NCBI GenBank assembly: GCA_013399305.1
Contig: VXAI01000015.1
Location: 1,311,965 to 1,375,964 of the forward strand
DNA from: Rostratula benghalensis
Taxonomy: Eukaryota; Chordata; Aves; Charadriiformes; Rostratulidae
Direction: 5' to 3'
Length of the DNA: 64,000 nucleotides
Shown here piece after piece: positions 56,295-64,000 of the stretch. The notes beneath the pieces are model-generated. The model was not told the origin of the DNA. It ran no database searches and saw only the letters and a list, made by a program, of their open reading frames with translations. How positions within the stretch are numbered: the stretch's first letter is position 1; each line of letters opens with the position of its first letter. The position numbers were made by a program, and so were the translations under genes.

Positions 56295-56321
56295 TCACGC
56301 TCGTTTCTGTGCTTGCTCAAT
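56295..56321 (-). CDS. DDX51: DDX51 last coding exon (8 residues plus stop)
   Basis: Acceptor TTTTGAACAG precedes ATT GAG CAA GCA CAG AAA CGA GCG TGA. It gives the ending [10 protein letters not shown], which lines up with human VK-EERKQRAA. Without splicing at 57152 the frame would read 12 other residues to a stop at 57117, an ending unlike other DDX51 proteins. Confidence 0.85.
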   Translation of the reverse strand: MEQAQKRA

Positions 56322-59300
56322 CTGTTCAAAATTGAAGTTGAAAAGGTGGCTGAAGATGTCCCTGTCTCAGAGTCACACAGGAAGGACTTTGGGGAACCAT
56401 GGGACAATTTTATAATCCTTTCTGCCCCAGTTTTCAAACCCTGCTAGTCTGCAACTCAAAATCGTAATTTTTTGAGGACAGATGTTTATCAGGAGTCTTC
56501 CAATTAAACAGAAGAACACTTGCCCAAATCATTTAGCACCGAAAGTCTATTATTAATCCCTAGTCTACCCTAGCAAGTTAAATGCTATCTGGACTTTGTC
56601 TGAAAGTTCTCAACCTTCCCACTGGTGTATAAAAGAGTGCCTTCAGAAAGTGCTTTCCTGTCTTGGAATACCCAGCTTCTAGTCAACATGGCTGTAAGTT
56701 AGTCTTAAAACTCTATTAATGGCAAAAGGTTTAATGTCTGCATTTCATTTGCCATAATTCCAGCTCCAGAGTAAAGAGAAAGGAAGAACAGAAAGGAAAA
56801 CACCACAAATCACAGCATCATTTGGGTTGGAAAAGACTCTTAAGATTGAGTCCAACTGTAAATGTAACACTGCCAAGAAAAACACTAAACCATGTCCCTA
56901 AGCACCATGTCTACACGTCTTTTAAATACCTCCAGGGATGCTGCCTACCTTTCTTTTAACAGAAAACCTCTTTGTCCCCCTACCAACCCCTTCTGAGTAT
57001 TTCATAACGATGCACCCAAAAATGGTCCCTTCACGCTGAAATGGCAATATCTCAGTTAAAGAAAAGGATGCTGGAGACTAACACTTCTGCTACTCAGGAG
57101 TGCGCACGTTGTAGTTTCATTTTTTTAAAATGTTCTTCCCCATTTCAATTACCTTGACTGTCTTCTCCAGCTTACACAGAGCTTCCTCATATCGCTGCAC
57201 CAACGGCTTTAACGAGTTGCCTTTCACCGGCTGCTTCTTCACATCTTGGATGCCAGCGTCCTTCAGCATCCGCAGAAACCGGCGTTCCTGCGTAACAGAA
57301 CAGACACGGGGGACTGAGACACCCCGTTGCCTCTCAGCTAGAAAAATGAGCACGTTTTGGAATGTGCTACCTAGTTGGGATATAATTGCACTTTCCAAGT
57401 ACAAAGCTCAGCTGACTGGAAGAAGTGGGAAGTAGTATGACCCTTATGTTCCTTGTGCCCCTCCATCCCTCCTTATCAAATGAATCCCACACCCATGACA
57501 TACCTGAATTCTGAGGACCAAGCTGAAAGCGACACCCACTTCTCCTGCACGAGCCGTTCTTCCAACTCTGGAAACAGAAAAGGTAGTGTGGCAAGTCAGT
57601 CTTGCCACGTGGTCACTGCCATTATCAGCTCTAGGAGTCTGACCCTGAAATTCTCCAGCTTTAAGAAAAATCTCATCCTGAGTGTTTTCAAGGTTAGCAG
57701 AGCAGGACTAGCCATATGTTACAAAGGAAGAACTTTTCCAGGGCTTGTTCAGAGCTGCTGAGCCACTACAGTATTCCAAACATATTCCAAACATCTAGAA
57801 ACCCAATACTCAGTGCTGCCCAGGACAGTATTTCTAGCTCCTGTAAAGTACATTTTCTCTAACAGGGTGCTAGTTCTTTGTTTCAGTACTGCATTACTCT
57901 GGGGATGCCTCAGGCTTAATTTTGATTAGAAAGCCATTTACATATTAAAGTAAACAAAAAATCCAAAGCTAAAAACCCTGTTAAGTGCATGTCACCTTTG
58001 CTAGATATTTCAAAATATACCAAGTTTAAACATTTTCCTTTGGTTCCTGATTGTCTTACCGGTGAATGTATGTCCTGATGAACTGAGGCGCATCATAGTT
58101 TATTACATAGTTCACTCCTTTAATGTCAATCCCTCGTGCAGTGGCATCTGTGCTGATTAACCTGGGTGGAAATGCATATACAGTCACTTTCACACCTCTT
58201 GTGCTACACACTCAAGTGGAACAAGCGAACGCAGCACAAGTCTTGCTAACCTCTGTTCAACCTACACAGCCAGCCTGACCTCTGAGCACGACAGCAGCGT
58301 TGTAAATCACTCTACTGTCTCTGGCATTACTAACTGCCCACACACCTCCAAGCACCACTACAGCTTTGTCACCTACTGTCCTGCATGAAAACTTACTGGG
58401 TGTTTCCAGGTTCTCCAAGCATGTGACACTAAGCCAGACGGCTCCCATCACACTGGAGATTACAAACCTGTAAGCTATCTCAACATTCCAAAGCCACTGA
58501 GAGCAGACAGCAAGGTATGAAATTCTACTAGTCAAGGATGAATGCAAACAAAGGGTTTGGATAAAAATCATATCCAGAAAGTATTTACTTTCTTCTCAGA
58601 GACATTCCAGGGATGCAATCCCATATAGCTACCAAAAAGCAAATCACACATGGACAGAAGTAAATCTGTTTGCCAGTCTGATCAGGGATTTCTTTGGTAG
58701 GAAGCACTAATACTATATATAGTTCCAGCATTAATGCCCATTTTCTTTTACTAAGCGCCAGTCCCCAGGCATGCACGTTTTCAGAACTCTATGTGTTTTG
58801 GGCAACTGTATGAACAAGCAATTACATTTACTGCTTGTTATAAAATAACAAGCTGAAAGTTAGATTACAGCTAGATTAGAACAGGCCAAGTTACATGTGG
58901 GGTAAACAATCCGAAAGTCACAAGTCCAAGCCTCACACCCATTCTGTAAGTTGATTCCTGCACACTGTTTTACAGAGGAACCCATTTAATTGTGTTCTTG
59001 GTTCCACCTAGCTTTTCACACTGGAAATAGCCTATGGTGGAAGACATGCAGTAAACATGTCTTTAAAATGCTCACAGCTGTGTTTTCCCTTGTTCAAATT
59101 CTTTTATGGTTCTCCGTCTCTCATTTGGAGATAACCGAGAAGAAAATTCAGCCACAGTGACTCCACCAAAGGCTTGAACCAGCAAGAACAATCTGTAAGT
59201 AAACAGAATAGAAACAGTCACTTCATTACCTCTGTAGCATTACTTGACAGATACCTACTGCAGTGGTCTCATTAATATATTCACCTGTGAGAAGCTTCCC

Positions 59301-60223
59301 TGGAGTTGGTAAAGCACAACACACGGGTGAATTTCATTGCCAGCATGAAATGCAAGAGGAGCAAAGGCTTGGAATTCAGGTCACAAGGCACATAACATTG
59401 CTGCAGTCAACAGGGAAGAAGTTCAGAGACAAAGGTTACTTCTTGCCATGCCTATCTATTCTGAAACCCACTAGGTTTCCATAACCTTCCTAGGCTGCTT
59501 TACAACTAGCAGCAGCAAACCCAGACCCCACAGTGACAGGCTGGGAGGATAAAACACAAGGTGAAGATGGGAGACCTGTGCTGTTCTAATGATCTCTGTT
59601 CTCCAGAGCAAGTAACAGCACGCGCTGCCTTCTCGGCAACAGGGTGACCTGTACCCACATGCTTTGAAATGCATGTTACACATATTTGTACAACATGTTT
59701 CAAGATGGACAGTTGATTAAGTGCTACTACATTAGTGTCACTCTGTATCTCTACTCCTTATCGCCATTAATTCTGCACGAAGACAGTTTAATTAAAAAAA
59801 AAAAATAAAATCCAGTCTTATCCAAATGAACACTAAGTAACAAGAAAGCAAATGTGCAAAGTTAGAGCTCTCCTGATCACAAATACTTCCAAAGTCACTG
59901 TCTCTCAGCACCTTTGTAATGCAAAGGATCATAGGGAAGACATAATTGTTTATAGGTTAAAACTATAACCAGATACTCCACAGTTGAATAAGTTATACTT
60001 GAAAACTTAAGAGAATTGATGTCATACCGATAGCCCCTCGGGAAGTGTGTATTTATTAGTATCTTGTTCAGTCTCTGTTCCATCTCCAGGTGTTTTTTTC
60101 TCAGAATAGACAGATGTGAAGAGGCGAGGCTGGAATAAATCCAGCTGCTGCAGTTTCTCTGGGTCCTGAGTCAGCGTGGCTGAAAACAGCAGTTTCTGTA
60201 AGGGTATCTGAGGACAGCAAGAG
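56295..60223 (-). CDS. DDX51: DDX51 motif III, helicase domain 2 and C-terminus
   Basis: Seven exons. The first has [18 protein letters not shown] (motif III) followed by a variable acidic insert ([12 protein letters not shown]). The next ones carry [48 protein letters not shown], and IHR joined across an intron to [11 protein letters not shown]. The tail is [18 protein letters not shown]... then a last exon of nine codons (IEQAQKRA, stop). Confidence 0.94.
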
Positions 60224-63117
60224 CTGAAATAGATAGCACACAGAAACTGAGCTTTGAGGATGAAGCAAAGGAACATCTCCACAAGTGCTTTCGGATGGTG
60301 TTACGAGGAAAGCAGTTAACTTTTTGATGCTCTTGTCCTACCCTGGGCTTTTTCTGTAGGTTCTTTTCCCCTTGTGTTATGGTGGAGTTCACAGATGGAA
60401 CGGATCAGTGCTCTCAATCAACTGCCCAACCGGTATCTGTCACCCCTGCACACGTCCTGGCACCCTCTTTACCCATGTCCTCACTCTATTTGCTTCCAGC
60501 CTTGGTCACTGATCTCAGCTTCTGGCACATCTCTACCACGCTGTACGAAAACAGCAGCTGCAGGTACACAATTCCAAGATTTTTCCTTTAAATCCATTAC
60601 TCAGCTTGCCAGAGGGCATTACTATAGTTACTGTGCAAATGAATCACAGACTGGCAATATTTGTGTATTTTTTTGATGCTCCTTTTGTCTCATTAAGGAA
60701 GAAAGAAAAATATAATACTTAGGCTTCAGTCTAAAAGACATCCTCCACTATCAGCTGTTCACTGCTTGCTCTTTCAAGCTTTGAAAAAGAAGCTGCCTTA
60801 TTTCAGCAGACATTTCCCATAGTAAAGAGGGATTTGGGAGTACCCGTGAGGGGGTACTGTGAAGCAGGACAGTGGCATTGGTGTCTGGGCTACCACTTTG
60901 AAGAAATGCATTTGGCAACTTGCCTGGCTGCTGTTACAGGCCCTGGCTTGGTCCTCTGAAAAAGCATGTTGGAGCCAGAGTAATTTTCCACTTGGAATGC
61001 AGCTTTGGCAATTTGGTTCAGGCAGTTCTGGTGCATGTCATCAATCATACGGTCAGCTTCATCTATGATCTGAATTCAGAAGGATGAAAAATACTCCTTG
61101 TTAAATACTATTTTGCATTAGGCAGCTTTTCTTTTCCTTTTGTAGTATTATCATTATCAAGCAGAAGTTTCTACCCCAAAACTGATTTTTGCTTTTGTTT
61201 CAGTGTCTCAGTAGCCAGACTGGCACTCAAGCTACACTGAAACTCATTTGCACATAAATCCAATCCACACCTCTGAATAAGAAATAAAAATCTCCATATC
61301 CTCAGAAAAACTAAAACTATGCCCACACAGACTCCATAAGGTGGAAGTTACTACACAATGGTAGTTTACCAACCTTGATCAATAAGGCTTTACTCTGAGT
61401 TTGTGTTTGCAAGAGGCTAAGAGAGAAGGGGAAGTAGACGGATGCTTCTGTGTCATGAACTGGAATAAAACATCTTGAACCCCTGCCTGAGCAATGTAGA
61501 GTGTAGACAAGGCCCATACAACAGTTCCAACAGATATTTATGTATGCACTGTGCAAGAACAAAGCAGGAATTACGGCTGTAATGGATATTGCACTAAGAT
61601 GGGAGACCTGTGGGGTGGACTCACCAGGAAGCGAAGCTGCGTCAGGCTGAACCCCGGGGTCTGGCTGATGTGATCTGTGAGCCGTCCTGGTGTTGCCACA
61701 ATAATATCAGCCAGACTGCAGTAGCCTGTCACTCTGGAAGAACAAGCAGCCCATCAGCAAGTTTCTCCCTACACCTTAAAGCACATAACAGAGATCCTTG
61801 GCAGCAGACCTTATGATTTTCCTATGTTTTACTTAGCTGACAAATAACACGATTCAAATACACACTTCACTTTGGAAAGCATGCAAAGGCAGTGATGGAC
61901 ACTGAAGCCTCTTTCAAATAAAAAATGTCATTCTTCATTGCTCTTAAAAAAAAAGCTTAGTTGCAGCAAAATTACATAACAATTATTTGTACCTGTGAAC
62001 ATAAGGTAAACATTTAGATTCTGCTCAGCTGGCAAAAAAAAAAAAATAAGTCTAGTAAAAGGTAACAGTCACAAGAGAGAGGTAGTAGCAGGCACTTTGA
62101 CAAAGACAGAGCAACCAGTGTCTACCATATAAACCAAAACTATCCAAAATCCTCATTGCATGAAGGTGTGATGCAACAGACTATATTTTGACCTCCACTT
62201 ATTGAGTTTAAATACTTTACAATCTCTATAAATCTTATCAAAAGACCTTTTAACCTACTTTTTCTGGACAAGCATTTCCTGCTCCTTTCCAAAAGATTTC
62301 TGGCCAGTAATCAAAACGACCTTCAGACCTGTCCCGTCAGTATAGATGTTGAACACTTTACTCACCTGCAAAGAGACAGGCTTTGTTAGCCACAACAAAA
62401 TCAGTTCAAATGATACTTTCCATTATGCTAACAACATCGAATCCTCTGACAGATCTTCAACCTCCTTCATAGAACAAGCCAAGTATTGACTGCACCAGCC
62501 TTTGTCTTGGCCCATTTCTGCTCACAGAGAAGGTACCCACATACCTGTTGGGCCAGTTCTTTGGTGGGCAGAACAACCAGAGCTCGTACTTGGCAAACTA
62601 CTCGATCTAGCAGAACCTGGCAAGAAAAAAAAAAAAAGGCTAAATGCATCTGTGAAAGCAGAGGGGTGAAAAGGTTTTCCTGTATCTAACCTAGTGAGAA
62701 GAAATATACAACTCATGAAGTTGTATATTTCTGTTTTATTCCCCTCCACCCTCCCAACTCCTAATACTATGCCTCATGTCTAAGAAATGGAGTGGGATGC
62801 TGAGATGAATAGGACTCATAGAGCTCTCTCAGACAGCTCTGAGATATAACATAAATGTGCTGCTTTGCAGCCACAGATTTCTTAGCTTTTTGACCTACTT
62901 CTAAGTTCAGGTTTCACTTTAACAAAACCGACCGCATTTTCCTACAGATATTTCTCTGGGAGTAAACTCACCTGTACTATGGGTATGACAAAAGACAGGG
63001 TTTTACCACTGCCAGTAGGTGCAGAGACACAGATGTCTCTGGGGCGGTATCCTCCCTGCCCCATCAAATACCCATTGGATGCACTCTGCAGAATAGCAGG
63101 AATCACCTGTGCCTGAA
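56295..63117 (-). CDS. DDX51: DDX51, DEAD-box ATP-dependent RNA helicase (5' part off the right edge)
   Basis: Nucleolar helicase; family knowledge links DDX51 (yeast Dbp6) to 60S subunit assembly and 28S rRNA 3' processing. Exons: 63117-62972, 62616-62545, 62365-62259, 61733-61625, 61069-60924, 60223-60028, 59400-59285, 59192-59076, 58161-58060, 57567-57504, 57287-57153 and 56321-56295. They run in frame for 444 residues plus stop, about two thirds of the human protein. Motifs in order: I APTGSGKT, Ia LPTKELAQQ, Ib [49 protein letters not shown] and [12 protein letters not shown]. The core therefore looks complete and active from motif I. The intron after 60924 has a GC donor; all others are GT. 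Confidence 0.96.
56322..57152. other. DDX51 last intron, with a CR1
   Basis: 0.83 kb containing a CR1 fragment (56808-56945). No other element was recognised. Confidence 0.7.
56808..56945 (-). mobile_element. CR1 LINE fragment
   Basis: ATCACAGCATCATTTGGGTT, GGAAAAGACTCTTAAGATTG, CCATGTCCCTAAGCACCATG and TTTTAAATACCTCCAGGGAT are in the CR1 3' order on the minus strand. It lies within the last DDX51 intron. Confidence 0.85.
60924..63117 (-). CDS. DDX51: DDX51 helicase domain 1 exons (motifs I to II)
   Basis: Five exons. The first continues a codon split after its first base and holds [10 protein letters not shown] and the Walker A APTGSGKT. The second (72 nt) has [12 protein letters not shown]. 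The third has [20 protein letters not shown]. The fourth has [16 protein letters not shown]. The fifth has the DEAD box in [16 protein letters not shown], and ends CAG followed by GCAAGT. Confidence 0.94.
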
Positions 63118-64000
63118 CTGAATAAAAAAGGAAACAAACATTAACTAGAGTTAACTGGGTTAAAACCACTGTATCCAGAAAAGCAGTTATATACAATGAC
63201 TGTTTCCACACATATGTGCTGTTGTTGCTATAGGCCTAAAACAGAGACACCATCTGGCTTCACTTGTTTCTTGTTGACTCATGAGAACTTAGCATTGAAC
63301 AGAGACTTCCCTCTCCAAGAATTCAGCTATTTCTAGTGCTCAGCTAGGATGCTACTGTGTTAAACATTGTTTTCAACTCATATCTGCCTTCTTGTTCTCA
63401 TGATAGGATGGCACTGGGCAGATTTAAAACCTATGAATATTTGTCTGTAAGCATCCTTTCTTTGAAGTACAAACTGCTCTTGCATAAAAAGAGAATATGC
63501 AACTTGGCAACGCAGCCTTATCTGCCAAGGAGCAAAACAGACAACTCCTATAGGCTTTGGAGTGAGTAATGTTTGCTGCAGGAGAGTACACAAGGACTGA
63601 AGCAAACAGTCCTGTACAGGCAACAGCTTCGTCTCTCTATCATCCATTAGCTCTCTCCTTCCCCTGCCCCATGAGAAGCCCTGATAAACTGTCCAGCTTG
63701 AGTTTGTCCCCGAGGTTTAGCAGCAAGGGGATCTAGCTCTGTGAGAAGACCACACTCAGTGATGCATAGGGCATGTGACTTCAGAGGACACCATCTCCAC
63801 CAGAAAGAACATGACACTGCTTGAATTATCTACTACCAAGGGGCATAAGCTGAACTTGATCTATGAGAAAACACAGTAAGGTGTTATTGGCAACTTGTAA
63901 ATGCTATTGCTTATTTTGCTCTGGGAGACCTTAAAATTAAAACATTATGTAACAGCATACTTAAAAAGAGGAGACACGAGCTGGCTTTTCAGTGTAACCT
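63118..64000. other. DDX51 intron (5' side); no exon seen
   Basis: The upstream exon must end with the first base of a split codon, preceded by the F-[FY]-P residues expected before VQA. I did not find this on the minus strand in this stretch, so the 5' exons lie beyond the right edge. Confidence 0.65.

Noticed and set aside
57117..57152. Extension of the penultimate DDX51 exon to the stop at 57117 as the normal C-terminus
   Set aside because: A donor at 57152 and a downstream exon encoding IEQAQKRA match the family's C-terminus better. The extension is kept only as a possible retained-intron form.
63378..63647. 89-codon minus-strand ORF as an upstream DDX51 exon
   Set aside because: Its translation does not resemble the expected residues before VQAQVIP, and there is no donor in the right phase.

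Overview
This is vertebrate, almost certainly avian, nuclear DNA. Genes are split into short exons with GT-AG introns, the dispersed repeats are 5'-truncated CR1 elements (the typical bird/reptile LINE), and the gene order CABIN1 - DDT - GSTT1 - GSTT1-like - DDX51 is what I recall from the chicken chromosome 15 region. The species cannot be named from sequence alone. All five recognised genes lie on the minus strand, so transcription runs right to left. Exon borders were placed by reading the reverse complement, matching remembered family proteins, and requiring splice consensus and phase continuity; every gene below is in frame across all its joins.

Layout: 1-26,200 holds the 5' half of CABIN1 (20 exons in the window, 965 codons; the 3' half runs off the left edge). 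Its CpG-island promoter is at about 25,700-26,300, next to a (GGCTGA)n repeat. 26,280-30,090 is intergenic with one CR1. 30,094-31,370 is a complete three-exon DDT gene with its own CpG island. 34,890-44,071 is GSTT1 (six coding exons, 261 codons), whose start codon is cut by a 179-base assembly gap. 49,463-54,629 is a complete second theta-class glutathione transferase (GSTT1-like, five coding exons, 244 codons). 56,295-63,117 is the 3' two thirds of DDX51 (12 exons, all helicase motifs from I to VI), whose 5' exons lie beyond the right edge.

Functionally this is a set of neighbours, not one pathway. CABIN1 is a nuclear scaffold of the HIRA histone H3.3 chaperone complex and a calcineurin/MEF2 regulator. 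DDT is a MIF-family tautomerase/cytokine. The two GSTT genes are a tandem pair of cytosolic detoxification enzymes with matching exon sizes and phases. DDX51 is a nucleolar DEAD-box helicase of 60S ribosome assembly. The DDT-GSTT neighbourhood is conserved between birds and mammals.

I found no convincing new biological system. The points most worth a second look are: a 57-nt in-frame extra exon and a Cys in place of the usual glutathione-binding Ser in GSTT1; a GC-AG intron and a nine-codon last exon in DDX51; an unassigned protein-like ORF inside a CABIN1 intron; a diverged 5.1-kb-offset duplication around the GSTT1 promoter; and a CR1 fragment 12 nt from a CABIN1 splice donor.
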